This document shows positions 31,974-40,992 of a stretch of 64,000 bases of DNA, one piece after another. Below the pieces are notes generated by a model. That model searched no databases. It saw only the letters and a program-made list of their open reading frames with translations, and was not told where the DNA came from. The position numbers and the translations under genes are program-made. Origin of the DNA: Oxalobacteraceae sp. CFBP 13730 (GTDB lineage Bacteria > Pseudomonadota > Gammaproteobacteria > Burkholderiales > Burkholderiaceae_D); NCBI GenBank assembly GCA_014841835.1, contig JACYUQ010000001.1, positions 868,001-932,000 on the forward strand, read 5' to 3'. Each line of letters opens with the position of its first letter. The first letter of the stretch is position 1.

Positions 31974-32699
31974 ATGCCCCGCTTCTATATTCCCCAGTCG
32001 CTCACGCCTGGCACAGCCGTCGACCTGCCCATTGAGGTAGCCCACCATCTGAACGTTGTCCGTTTTCCGACAGGTGCCACGCTCACCCTGTTCAACGGCG
32101 AAGGCGATCAATATGCGGCCACAGTCACTGCGATCAGCAAAAGGCATGCCACTGTAAATATCGATGCGCTGGAGCTGCGCGATGTCGAGGCTCCCTACGC
32201 GATCACGCTGGCCCAGGCGCTGCCGGAAGGGACCAAGATGGACTGGGTGGTCGAGAAGGCGGTCGAACTGGGCGCTGCCGCGATTCAGCCGCTGGCAGCG
32301 CAGCGCAGCGTGGTACGCCTCTCCGGCGAGCGCGCCGAAAAACGTCAGGCGCACTGGCAGGGCGTGATTATTTCTGCGTCAGAACAGTGCGGGCGCAATC
32401 AACTGGTGCGGCTGCATGCACTGAGCGAATTCAGGCACTGGCTGACGACCCCTTCGGGCACGCCGCGCATTCTGCTGACACCGCGCGCTACGGATTCGCT
32501 GGCGGACTGGGCGCGCGCCCGAGCTCCACAGGCAGCGACGATCATGATCGGGCCGGAGGGCGGGTTCTCGCCGGAAGAAGAAGATGCAGCGCTGGCAGCC
32601 GGTGCAATTGCCCTGTCGATGGGCCCGCGTGTACTGCGCACTGAAACCGCAGGACTGGCTGCTCTGGCGTTGCTTGCCGGCGTCTGGGGCGGCATATGA
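31974..32699 (+). CDS. rsmE: 16S rRNA m3U1498 methyltransferase
   Basis: Methylates N3 of U1498 in 16S rRNA within the 30S subunit using S-adenosylmethionine. The 241-residue SPOUT-fold protein shows the RsmE N-terminal PUA-like region (MPRFYIPQSL...HHLNVVRFPTGATLTLFNGEG). The knot motifs follow: LPEGTKMDWVVEKAVELGAAAIQPL, IGPEGGFSPEEE and LGPRVLRTETA-type MGPRVLRTETA. The frame is open from 31788, but the ATG at 31974 fits both the family start and the upstream promoter. Confidence 0.95.
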   Translation: MPRFYIPQSLTPGTAVDLPIEVAHHLNVVRFPTGATLTLFNGEGDQYAATVTAISKRHATVNIDALELRDVEAPYAITLAQALPEGTKMDWVVEKAVELGAAAIQPLAAQRSVVRLSGERAEKRQAHWQGVIISASEQCGRNQLVRLHALSEFRHWLTTPSGTPRILLTPRATDSLADWARARAPQAATIMIGPEGGFSPEEEDAALAAGAIALSMGPRVLRTETAGLAALALLAGVWGGI

Positions 32700-32980
32700 C
32701 GGGTATTGATCCGGCGCCGTCCATAAGCGCGCACTGAGGCAGGTACAGGCCACCCGGCGCCCTGCCGATGACTGGTGCACCGCTGCATATCGAGCGTCGA
32801 TATCGTGATCGCCGCATGCTCTTGCCTTGATTGATCGGCCGAATCGCGACCGCGCTGGCCGTCACCTTTACCCGTGGATTCCCAGCCACGCGATCGCATG
32901 CCAGAATGCCGCCTGCTCTGCCTGGCGGCATCACGTCCATCCACGAGAATGCATGCATGCATGCCGTGCGCACACGAAAA
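32700..32980. other. Intergenic region between rsmE and TBDR 5
   Basis: About 280 bp of ordinary GC content between the rsmE stop and the TBDR 5 terminator, containing a short TGCA-type repeat at 32951-32963. No gene, promoter or RNA was recognised. Confidence 0.5.
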
Positions 32981-33010
32981 ACGGCCCGGTCGACGTATCG
33001 ACCGGGCCGT
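32981..33010 (-). terminator. Rho-independent terminator after TBDR 5
   Basis: A perfect 13-bp stem (ACGGCCCGGTCGA with its complement) and a 4-nt loop is followed on the minus strand by five T residues. It lies about 118 bp past the TBDR 5 stop. Confidence 0.88.
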
Positions 33011-33128
33011 AAAGATCGTGATGGCACGGGTGCACATCACCACCAGACAATCTGCACGGCTACGTCATCGGCACCATCACCGGCATGTCACTGCCAGTGT
33101 GCTGCGATGCGAGCCGTGAACCACGCGA

Positions 33129-36100
33129 TCAGTTGAACCGGCGGTTGTACTCGATCGAGAACTTCGCTGCACGTGGTGCGCTCAGGTAAGTCGGCGTTTC
33201 GTACTGTGCGTAACGGGCATTGGCGCTGTTGTAACGCTCGTTGACCTTCTGCACCGACTGGTCATTGAACACGTTGAACACGTCTACTTTCAGTGCCAGG
33301 CCAGCCAGGAAGGTCGGACGGTAGACGACGTTCAGGTCAAGCGTCTTCTCCCATGGCAAACGACCAAGCGTACCACGTTGAACCAGGGTGTTCTGAGGAC
33401 CAGTTGCGCCGAGGCAGTAGCGTGAAGCCGAATTGTAGTCCGGACCTTCCCAGCCAGGAGCGCTGGTGATCGGGTTGGTGCCGGAGCACGAACGCGGACG
33501 ACCCGATGCCAGCAGCAGATTGCCACCAATGACGATTTCTTCAGTCACATCGACAAAGCCGAAGGCCTTGATCTGGTGCTTGCGATCGTTTGGCAGCAAG
33601 CCGTTCGAACCGACCATCAGCTCCGGGTAATCCCAGGTCTGGGTTGCAGCCACGTCGCCTTGCGCAGTTGCGGTATCAGACAGGGTCTGACCCTCGGTAT
33701 TGCCCTTGCTGCGACCCAGGGTGTAGTTGACCTTGGCGTACCAGCCGTTGCGGTAGCCGTGTTCCAGGAAGAAGTCGAGCGCCGCATAAGTACGTTTTGG
33801 CTTGTCGAAGCCCAGCTCTTCCTTGGTCAGATTAACTTGCGTATACGTGCCGTTGCCCGCGTAATCCACGAGGAAATCGTTGGCTTCGCCCGGGTTGAAG
33901 CTTGCGCAACCGAAACCTGCATAGTTATCGGTATTGATGCCATTGCGTGCAGCGTACGCATCGAACGGACGGGCGTCGCAGGTGTCATCGATGGTCGAAC
34001 GCAGCGTGCGATAGGTGAACTTGGCGCCGAAGTTGTAGTCTGGCGTCAACTGACGCTCCAGGCCGAACGTGATTTCGTCCTGGAAAGCAGGCTTCATGTC
34101 TTGCGCGGCGACCGTTTTCGGATCCTTGGCCTGGCCGAATTCGTTGTTCGTCGAGCCAATGCCCGTCAACTGCGTCAGGCCGGTCGGCTGGCCATTCGCA
34201 TCGGTGCCCGTGTACGCAAAGAACTGATTGGTAAATGTCGAGCCATTGGCGCCGCGCAGTGCAACCAGCGTAGGGATCTGCACCGTGTAGCGGCCGGCAC
34301 TACCGAAGACCTTGAAGGTACCATCGCCATTCACGTCCCACGCCACGTTGGCACGCGGCGCGATCTGGTTCTTCATCTCGATGTATTTGACGTTGTCCTG
34401 GTTCGCATTGTAGAAACCTTCACGACGCACGCCCAGGGTCACCAGCACGTCTGGCGTGACTTGCCAGCGGTCTTCCAGATACTGCGCATCCTGACCAGCG
34501 AACGCATTCGAGACGGTCGAAACGATCGAACGGTTGACATAGTAGCCTTGCGCTGCAAGACCACCAAATTGCCCCAGCGCCGGGACGTCGAGACTCTCGG
34601 CGGTGAATGGCTGGGTGATCTGCGGCGTGCCATTCGCATTGACTTCACGCAGATACGTCCAGATACCGCCACCGGCATACGCGTCGCCAGCATTGACCGA
34701 GACCGCTTTGTTGTTGTCCAGACCGGCGCGCAGGGTGTGGTTGCCAAGCTTGTATTCGAGATCCAGACGCTTGGAGGTCACTTCGTCAGTCGCGCCGCTC
34801 AGCGGAATGCTGCCGCTGATGCGCTGCCCGCCGACGTAAGCCAGGCCCGGCGCGCGGTTCTCGGGCGATGCCGTGATTTGAAGAATGGTCGGATCATACC
34901 CCGTCGGCTGATAGATATGGTCGGACTTGGTCCTGCCGTACAGGGCGCTAATGGTCAGGTCGTCGGTGATATTGCCGATGTAACGCAGGCTATTGAGCTT
35001 GCCCCCGTTCGGATTGATCGGGCCGAATTCCTGGTGGATTTCGGAATTGACCGTCGAACCGACGGCGCGGGTCGCGTAGTTGTACGAGCGATAACGCAGG
35101 TCGGTTTCCGGCAGGTCGCCGATCGAGGTGAATTCGAGACGATGGTTATCGTTGATGTTCCAGTCCAGCTTACCGAAGTAGCGCTTGGTCGTTGTCTCTG
35201 CTTCGCGGTAACCGGTGCTGCCCAACACGGTCGATGCGCTGGTACCGTTCACCAGATTCTGTTCGCGTTTGGTCTGTTCCAGTGCGACGAAGCCGAACAG
35301 GGTGTCTTTGATCAGCGGGCCGCCGGCCCATGCCGAGTACTGCTTCTCGGTCAGCTCATTGTCTTCACGGCGCTGGTACAGCGTGCCGTCAGTGCGCGGG
35401 AACACGCCCGTGTTTGCATAGTACAAGTCATGGTACTTGGCACGGGTCGATTTTGGCGTGATGGACGCCATGCCGCCGGCTTCCCAGGTGTTGGTACCGG
35501 ACTTGGTCGTGATATTGACCACGCCGCCGGTCGAGCGGCCGAATTCGGCACCGAAGCCACCGGTCAGGATCTGCGCTTGCGCGATCGCGCCGAACGGCAG
35601 CTCCATTGCGCCCAGCTGCGACAGCGCGTTGGTCGCAACCATGCCGTTGATATAGTACGCATTCTCGGATGCCGCGCCGCCGCCGAAGCTGGCGCCGGCA
35701 GGGTAGCTCGGATCGCCGCGCGTGGTGTTCGGGGCCAGCTGAACGATCGACTCGACAGTGCGGCCGACCGGCAGTTTTTCCAGCTCGCGCGCCGTGAACG
35801 TTGCACCGTTGTTCGAGCTCGACACGTCGATCCGGTTGCGGCGACCGCTCACCTGGACCGATTGAACACCACCTGCCACTGCAGTCGCAAAACTCGCTTC
35901 GATACCTTGACCAGCCAGAACCTCGACCTGGGTACTGCCGACGCTCGCGCCGCCCTTGGTCAGCGTCGCAGTATAGACACCGATAGGAAGGCTGGTAACA
36001 CGGAAGTTGCCACTTGCATCGACGGTCGTCGTGCGCGTTGCGTTGGTACCCGAGTTAACCAGCGTCACCGTATCGCCGGTTCCGCCTGCAACTTTACCGT

Positions 36101-36215
36101 AGACCGAACCCGATGCGTTCGACTGTGCCATCGCCGGCGCCATCGAGGCGACACTGATGACGGCACCGCAGAATGCGAGGCTCAGAGCATGTACTAAAAC
36201 GGTTTTTTTCAACAT
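33129..36215 (-). CDS. Oar-like TonB-dependent receptor with N-terminal carboxypeptidase-regulatory domain (TBDR 5)
   Basis: Outer-membrane protein of 1028 residues. After the signal peptide (ending APAMAQ) comes a carboxypeptidase-regulatory-like beta-sandwich at about residues 32-115 (GSVYGKVAGG...GNFRVTSLPIGVYTATL). A plug domain (YYINGMVATNALSQLG; GFGAEFGRSTGGVVNITTKSGTN) and a long barrel follow. This layout matches the Oar/OmpA-related TBDRs first studied in Myxococcus. A relative in another bacterium serves in export or adhesion of large proteins, so import is not certain here. The protein ends RRFN rather than in the aromatic residue usual for barrel assembly. AGGAAA precedes the ATG. 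Confidence 0.92.
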   Translation of the reverse strand: MLKKTVLVHALSLAFCGAVISVASMAPAMAQSNASGSVYGKVAGGTGDTVTLVNSGTNATRTTTVDASGNFRVTSLPIGVYTATLTKGGASVGSTQVEVLAGQGIEASFATAVAGGVQSVQVSGRRNRIDVSSSNNGATFTARELEKLPVGRTVESIVQLAPNTTRGDPSYPAGASFGGGAASENAYYINGMVATNALSQLGAMELPFGAIAQAQILTGGFGAEFGRSTGGVVNITTKSGTNTWEAGGMASITPKSTRAKYHDLYYANTGVFPRTDGTLYQRREDNELTEKQYSAWAGGPLIKDTLFGFVALEQTKREQNLVNGTSASTVLGSTGYREAETTTKRYFGKLDWNINDNHRLEFTSIGDLPETDLRYRSYNYATRAVGSTVNSEIHQEFGPINPNGGKLNSLRYIGNITDDLTISALYGRTKSDHIYQPTGYDPTILQITASPENRAPGLAYVGGQRISGSIPLSGATDEVTSKRLDLEYKLGNHTLRAGLDNNKAVSVNAGDAYAGGGIWTYLREVNANGTPQITQPFTAESLDVPALGQFGGLAAQGYYVNRSIVSTVSNAFAGQDAQYLEDRWQVTPDVLVTLGVRREGFYNANQDNVKYIEMKNQIAPRANVAWDVNGDGTFKVFGSAGRYTVQIPTLVALRGANGSTFTNQFFAYTGTDANGQPTGLTQLTGIGSTNNEFGQAKDPKTVAAQDMKPAFQDEITFGLERQLTPDYNFGAKFTYRTLRSTIDDTCDARPFDAYAARNGINTDNYAGFGCASFNPGEANDFLVDYAGNGTYTQVNLTKEELGFDKPKRTYAALDFFLEHGYRNGWYAKVNYTLGRSKGNTEGQTLSDTATAQGDVAATQTWDYPELMVGSNGLLPNDRKHQIKAFGFVDVTEEIVIGGNLLLASGRPRSCSGTNPITSAPGWEGPDYNSASRYCLGATGPQNTLVQRGTLGRLPWEKTLDLNVVYRPTFLAGLALKVDVFNVFNDQSVQKVNERYNSANARYAQYETPTYLSAPRAAKFSIEYNRRFN

Positions 36216-36833
36216 TGTGATTTCCTGTTTATTTTTTCAACACCCCTTATGGGGATGCCAATCATGGTTTTACTTTGCGAATCACTGGTGCGACTGCATT
36301 CCTGATTTCTCCCCTGACCCAATTCCCGGAATATTCATTTAATTGATAATTCTGGCGCGGGTGCAGTTACATAAAACCACGTGCAAAGTTACCGTGTCAA
36401 CAACACGCATTGGCGTTATGCATATAAACAACACTTAGAGGACGCTTAGGCACGATGGTGAATAAAATTGGCCAGAATGGTGCAGCGCCGCACTTTTTAC
36501 GCGTTGCAATGCACCAAAAGAGGTCTGTCAGCAATTTTCCGTCTATTCTTATGCACCCTACGATTGTTGTAGAACATACGTTGGGAAAGCGGTTTTCTCG
36601 GCGTTGAAGATTTTGCAGTCACCATAAAACACAAAATTTTATGGGCTCGGACATGCTAAAAATGCGAGAAGGATATTTGATCTACTTATGACTGCTAAGT
36701 AGTAAGAAAAATTTTATTGGCAGACGCACGACACCTGAGGGAAAGGCCGCTGGTCAGATGCGGCGATGGTGCATCACTGAAGTAAAATAGCGGATTGATC
36801 TTCTCGCCCTTCCCGGCGCACCGTCGCGAACCT
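36216..36833. other. Divergent intergenic region between TBDR 5 and the FAD oxidoreductase
   Basis: This 618-bp gap is AT-rich and carries no recognisable gene. It holds the TBDR 5 promoter (36371-36400) and an NtrC-like partial site (36468-36484). It also has a hairpin with 8-bp arms CCATAAAA (36622-36629) and TTTTATGG (36637-36644), and a TAAAAT -10-like element at 36783-36788 without a clear -35. Confidence 0.5.
36371..36400 (-). promoter_or_regulatory. Predicted promoter of TBDR 5 (extended -10 type)
   Basis: On the minus strand TTGACA (36400-36395), 15 nt, TG, G, TTTTAT (36376-36371). The arrangement is identical to that at TBDRs 1 and 2. The predicted start near 36364 gives a leader of about 150 nt. 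Confidence 0.55.
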
Positions 36834-38450
36834 ATGTTACGTATCAACGAACTCAAACTGCCCCTGAACCACCCGGACGCTGCCCTGCGCGACGCCATCC
36901 TGGCGCGCCTTGGCATCCTTGATGCCGACCTGCTCGACTTTTCCGTCTACAAACGCAGCTATGACGCGCGCAAGAAAGCCGCCATCGTCCTGATCTACTC
37001 GATCGACGCGACCGTCGCCGACGACGAGGCCGTGCTGGCCAAGCTACGCGATCCGCACGTCATGCGCGCGCCCGACGTCGAGTACAAGTTTGTCAATGCC
37101 GCCAAACCAGCCCCCGGCACCCCGCGCCCGGTCGTGGTCGGCACCGGTCCGTGCGGACTGTTCGTCGCGCTGATCCTGGCGCAGATGGGCCTGAACCCGA
37201 TCGTGCTCGAGCGCGGCAAGGTCGTGCGCGAGCGCACCGTCGACACCTTTGGTTTCTGGCGCAAGCGCAAGCTCGATACCGAGTCGAACGTGCAGTTCGG
37301 CGAAGGCGGCGCCGGCACCTTCTCGGACGGCAAGCTGTACAGCCAGATCAAGGACAGCAACCATTACGGCCGCAAGGTGCTCACCGAGTTCGTCAAGTTC
37401 GGCGCGCCAGAAGAGATCATGTACGTCAGCAAGCCGCACATCGGCACCTTCCGCCTGGTCAAGATGGTCGAGCAGATGCGCGCCGAGATCATCAACCTGG
37501 GCGGCGAAATGCGCTTCGATACGCGCATGCAGGATGTACTGGTCGAAGAAACCGGCGGCGTGCGCCAGGTGGTCGGCGTGCGCCTGGCCAGCGGCGAAGA
37601 AATCCCCACCCGCCACCTGACGATCGCCATCGGCCACAGCGCGCGCGACACCTTCGAGATGCTGTACGAACGCGGCGTGTACATCGAAGCCAAGCCGTTC
37701 TCGATCGGCTTCCGGGTCGAGCACCCGCAGTCGCTGATCGACGTCTGCCGCTTCGGCCCGAACGCCGGCAACAAGATGCTGGGCGCGGCCGACTACAAGA
37801 TCGTGCACCACGCCTCCAATGGCCGCTCGGTCTACAGCTTCTGCATGTGCCCGGGCGGCACGGTGGTGGCCGCGTCAAGCGAAGAAGGCCGCGTCGTCAC
37901 CAACGGCATGAGCCAGTATTCGCGCAACGAGCGCAATGCCAACAGCGCCATCGTGGTCGGCATCACGCCCGAGGATTTCCCGGGCCACCCGCTGGCCGGC
38001 ATCGCTTTCCAGCGCGAGCTCGAATCGCGCGCATTCGTGCTGGGCGGCTCGACCTATGACGCACCGGGCCAGCTGATGGGCGACTTCGTGGCAGGCCGGC
38101 CGTCCACGTCGCTCGGTTCGGTCACGCCATCGTTCCTGCCGGCCGTGCACCTGACCGACCTGGCCACATCGCTGCCCGATTACGCGATCGTCGCGATGCG
38201 TGAAGCCTTCGTCGCCTTCGACAAGCAGATCAAGGGCTACTACAAGGAAGACGCCGTGCTGACCGGCGTGGAAACGCGCACCTCGTCACCGATTCGCATC
38301 CGGCGCAACAACGACGACCTGCAAAGCCTGAACACGCGCGGCCTGTTCCCGGCCGGCGAAGGCGCCGGCTACGCAGGCGGCATCATGTCGGCGGCCGTCG
38401 ACGGTATCCGTGTGGCCGAAGCGGTGGCGCTGGCCATGGCGCCACGTTGA
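36834..38450 (+). CDS. FAD-dependent oxidoreductase (NAD(P)/FAD-dependent dehydrogenase family)
   Basis: Flavoprotein of 538 residues in a conserved bacterial family of unknown reaction. The N-terminal ~90 residues are a small alpha/beta domain (LRINELKLPLNHPDAALRDAILARLGI). The dinucleotide-binding motif follows (VVVGTGPCGLFVALILAQMGLNPIVLERG), then the family block FGEGGAGTFSDGKLYSQIKD. A C-terminal FAD-contact region (GLFPAGEGAGYAGGIMSAAVDGIRVAEAVA) closes the protein. The ATG at 36834 is chosen over the in-frame start at 36795 because it begins at the family N-terminus. Its stop overlaps the TTG start of the exporter gene, so the two are translationally coupled. Confidence 0.88.
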   Translation: MLRINELKLPLNHPDAALRDAILARLGILDADLLDFSVYKRSYDARKKAAIVLIYSIDATVADDEAVLAKLRDPHVMRAPDVEYKFVNAAKPAPGTPRPVVVGTGPCGLFVALILAQMGLNPIVLERGKVVRERTVDTFGFWRKRKLDTESNVQFGEGGAGTFSDGKLYSQIKDSNHYGRKVLTEFVKFGAPEEIMYVSKPHIGTFRLVKMVEQMRAEIINLGGEMRFDTRMQDVLVEETGGVRQVVGVRLASGEEIPTRHLTIAIGHSARDTFEMLYERGVYIEAKPFSIGFRVEHPQSLIDVCRFGPNAGNKMLGAADYKIVHHASNGRSVYSFCMCPGGTVVAASSEEGRVVTNGMSQYSRNERNANSAIVVGITPEDFPGHPLAGIAFQRELESRAFVLGGSTYDAPGQLMGDFVAGRPSTSLGSVTPSFLPAVHLTDLATSLPDYAIVAMREAFVAFDKQIKGYYKEDAVLTGVETRTSSPIRIRRNNDDLQSLNTRGLFPAGEGAGYAGGIMSAAVDGIRVAEAVALAMAPR

Positions 38451-39316
38451 ACGCCGCTGGCCGGCATGCCGCATGGGGCCCGGGTCTGGCGATCCTGGCC
38501 TCGATGGTGTCGGTCAATGCGGGCGCAGCCTGGGCCAAGGGGTTGTTTCCGGCCGTCGGCAGCGAAGGTGTCACCGCCCTTCGGGTGGGCCTGGCGGCGC
38601 TGATCCTGCTGGCCATCGTGCGGCCATGGCGCTTCGGTCGCCCGGCGCGCGCCGATGTGGGCAACCTGCTCGTGTACGGCCTGATGCTGGGCGCGATGAA
38701 CCTGTGCATCTACCGCGCGTTCGAGCGGATTCCGCTGGGGATCGCGGTGGCCATTGAAGTCACGGGACCGCTGGCAGTGGTCGTGCTGTCGTCGCGCCAT
38801 GCGAGGGATTTTATCTGGGTCGTGTGCGCCGGCGTTGGCCTGTGGCTGCTGCTTCCGATTGCCGGCGCAACACAGCTCGACCCGGCCGGCATCGCGTACG
38901 CGCTGGCGGCGGCATTCTGCTGGGCGATGTATATCGTGTTCGGCAAGCGCGTCTCGACCCTGAACGGCGGCCAGGCGGTGGCCTGGGGCTTGCTGGCGGC
39001 GAGCGTGTTCGCGGTGCCGTTCGGCGTCGCGCATGCGGGGATGGCGCTGTTCACGCCGGCCATGCTGGCGGGCGGCGTCGCGGTCGCACTGCTGTCGTCC
39101 GCCCTGCCCTACTCGCTCGAGATGATGGCACTGCGGCGCCTGCCGCAGCGGGTGTTCGGCATCCTGGTCAGCAGCGGCCCGGCCATTGCGGCGCTGGCCG
39201 GCTTCATCTGGCTCGGAGAACGCCTGACCAGCCTGCAATGGCTGGCAATCGCGCTGGTGATCGTGGCCTCGGGCGGCGCGGCTGCCACGGCCGGAAAACC
39301 ACGGACCCAAGCGTGA
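38447..39316 (+). CDS. EamA-family exporter, RhtA-like (threonine/homoserine type)
   Basis: Inner-membrane drug/metabolite-type transporter of 289 residues with about ten membrane helices in two EamA repeats. It aligns by eye with E. coli RhtA across its length (GGASLAKSLFP region, PLGIAVALEFTGPLAV region and LSTALPYSLEMIALTRLP region, here as NAGAAWAKGLFP, PLGIAVAIEVTGPLAVV and LSSALPYSLEMMALRRLP). RhtA exports threonine and homoserine, so amino-acid efflux is likely. The start is TTG at 38447, overlapping the upstream stop as TTGA. The next in-frame ATG would delete half of the first helix. Confidence 0.88.
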   Translation: MNAAGRHAAWGPGLAILASMVSVNAGAAWAKGLFPAVGSEGVTALRVGLAALILLAIVRPWRFGRPARADVGNLLVYGLMLGAMNLCIYRAFERIPLGIAVAIEVTGPLAVVVLSSRHARDFIWVVCAGVGLWLLLPIAGATQLDPAGIAYALAAAFCWAMYIVFGKRVSTLNGGQAVAWGLLAASVFAVPFGVAHAGMALFTPAMLAGGVAVALLSSALPYSLEMMALRRLPQRVFGILVSSGPAIAALAGFIWLGERLTSLQWLAIALVIVASGGAAATAGKPRTQA

Positions 39317-39414
39317 ACGCGCGGTCGGGTTTCCCGCTCACGCGTTCACGCCAACTTCGCACCGTGGCATGCCACCTTGCCTTGAACCCGTGGACGGCAT
39401 AGCCGCCCACCCTA
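39311..39414. repeat. Cluster of three inverted repeats, possible dispersed intergenic element
   Basis: A perfect 11-bp stem GCGTGAACGCG (39311-39321) with CGCGTTCACGC (39341-39351) contains the rhtA-like stop codon. It is followed by the 12-bp perfect palindrome GTGGCATGCCAC (39364-39375). A third hairpin then ends in the GTAGGGTGGGCGGC motif on the minus strand (to 39414). The last motif resembles short repeats scattered between genes in many betaproteobacteria. There is no U-run. It separates the convergent exporter and corA genes. Confidence 0.45.
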
Positions 39415-39423
39415 CGAGCGCTG

Positions 39424-40392
39424 TTACAACCACCCCACCCGCTTGAACTTGCGATACAGGTAGCCGCACACGCACACCATCGTGAAGATCGCGAACGGGT
39501 AACCATACTTCCATTTCAGCTCGGGCATGAATTCGAAGTTCATTCCCCACACGCCGGCAAAGGCCGTAAACACCGCGAAGATCGCCGCGTACGATGCCAG
39601 CTTCTTGCTCACTTCGTTTTCTTCGATCGCCACCATCGACAGCGTCACCTGGATCGCCGTGTTGATCGTGTCGCGCACGGCGTCCAGACGGCCGGCAATG
39701 CGATGCAGGTGGTCGTGCACGTCTCGGAAATATTCCTGGGTCTCGTCCACCACGGCCGGCACGCGCCCGCCGTACAGGCGTCCCAGTGCATCCATCAGCG
39801 GCACCACGGCGTGGCGCAGCGTTTGCGCCTTGCGCTTCAGGTCATACAGGCGCTCGACGTTGTCGCGCTGCTTGCCCTGCATCGAAAAGATGTGGTCCTC
39901 GATCGATTCAAGCTCGGATTCGAGCGTGTCGACCACGGGGAAATACCGGTCGACGACGGCGTCGACCAGCGCGTACAGCACGAAGCCCGCGCCTTTTCTA
40001 AGCTGGTGCGGTTCACGCTCGGCGCGCGCACGCACGCCGAGAAAACCCTGGTTGGCGTCGCGCCGCACCGACAGCACGTAATTCGGCCCGGCGAAGACGG
40101 ACAACTGACCGACCGACATCTCCTCGCCCACCAGTTCGACGATCTGCACGACGACGAACAGCGAGTCGCCATATTCTTCGAGCTTGGGCCGTTGGTGACC
40201 GCGCAATGCGTCTTCCACGGCCAGTTCGTGCAGGCCAAATTCTTCCTGCATCAGCGCGATGTCGGCAGCATCCGGGTCGCGCAGTGCAACCCAGACAAAG
40301 GTGTCATCGAGCTTGATGTATTCGCTGATATCCTCGACCGGGATATCGGACAGCTTCTTGCCTTCCTGGTAGGCGACGCAATTGATCAGCAT
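39424..40392 (-). CDS. corA: Magnesium/cobalt transporter CorA
   Basis: Pentameric inner-membrane channel for Mg2+ and Co2+ uptake, 322 residues. It has a large cytoplasmic N-terminal alpha/beta domain and long helix, then two membrane helices at the C-terminus. The signature GMN at residues 283-285 is followed by the family-typical FEFMPEL loop, and the tail is basic (YRKFKRVGWL). The ATG at 40390-40392 gives the normal length. It is transcribed alone toward the exporter gene. Confidence 0.95.
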   Translation of the reverse strand: MLINCVAYQEGKKLSDIPVEDISEYIKLDDTFVWVALRDPDAADIALMQEEFGLHELAVEDALRGHQRPKLEEYGDSLFVVVQIVELVGEEMSVGQLSVFAGPNYVLSVRRDANQGFLGVRARAEREPHQLRKGAGFVLYALVDAVVDRYFPVVDTLESELESIEDHIFSMQGKQRDNVERLYDLKRKAQTLRHAVVPLMDALGRLYGGRVPAVVDETQEYFRDVHDHLHRIAGRLDAVRDTINTAIQVTLSMVAIEENEVSKKLASYAAIFAVFTAFAGVWGMNFEFMPELKWKYGYPFAIFTMVCVCGYLYRKFKRVGWL

Positions 40393-40642
40393 GGGAATTG
40401 GTGCGGTAATGTCTCTGGAAAAGACGAGAGCTTACCAAAAGCGGAAGGGGCACTACAGGAATTGGCAATGCCGGTGAGAATAATTTTCTGATCACCAACA
40501 AAGTCGAAGAAGGAAACGATCGGCGCGCGGCCAGGACAGCTCTTGCGCGCCGCAAGGAAAGAGTGCGCGAGTCACCTTACCTTGTTTGCTCGTCGTTGTG
40601 ACGCCTGGCCTCGCTACGGGCCGACGCCAGGCACAACGTCAA

Positions 40643-40855
40643 TCAGCACTTGTTTTCGTTGGAGATGACAAAATAATCGGTTTCGACACCGCTGCGGAAC
40701 CAGCGCCCGCTGCAGGTGAATTCAGACTCGCCCACGACACTGCCATACGTTGCGTCGGCATAGTACGTCGTGGTGTAACCGTAATCTGGGCGGGCAAAGG
40801 CAACTGCAGCGACCAGCATACCTGCGCCGGCGAACATGATTTTTCCAAGTTTCAT
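40643..40855 (-). CDS. Small secreted protein, DUF6289-like
   Basis: A 70-residue protein with a signal peptide (MKLGKIMFAGAGMLVAAVAFA). The short mature part is rich in Tyr/Thr (YGYTTTYYADATYGSVVGESEFTCSGRW) and has two Cys residues, one of them the C-terminal residue, which may form a disulphide in the periplasm. The pattern of a Tyr-rich strand, then V-V-G-E and a Cys resembles small DUF6289 proteins, but this assignment is from memory of the pattern. The ATG at 40853-40855 has AGGG upstream; a TTG three codons earlier is less likely. It lies alone between corA and ntrC. Confidence 0.65.
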   Translation of the reverse strand: MKLGKIMFAGAGMLVAAVAFARPDYGYTTTYYADATYGSVVGESEFTCSGRWFRSGVETDYFVISNENKC

Positions 40856-40992
40856 TCGAATCAACCCTTGATGTAAAAGTTAAATGACGTGAACACTGTC
40901 TAGAAGTTGAGGAGCCGAATTACGCTTCATGACCAAAGAAAGTTATCATCGCCAAATTGCACAGTCAACAAGTATGCATATAGGGTCATTCC

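Noticed and set aside
32951..32963. TGCA repeat as a regulatory element
   Set aside because: Three short units in an otherwise plain region downstream of two convergent genes; no promoter or gene to act on.
33576..36197. 873-codon open frame (+) opposite TBDR 5
   Set aside because: Antisense shadow; no motifs, while the minus-strand frame has signal peptide, plug and barrel.
36216..36400. Sigma-54 promoter for TBDR 5
   Set aside because: No GG/GC pair with 12-nt spacing was found on the minus strand in this region; the sigma-70-like extended -10 promoter fits better.
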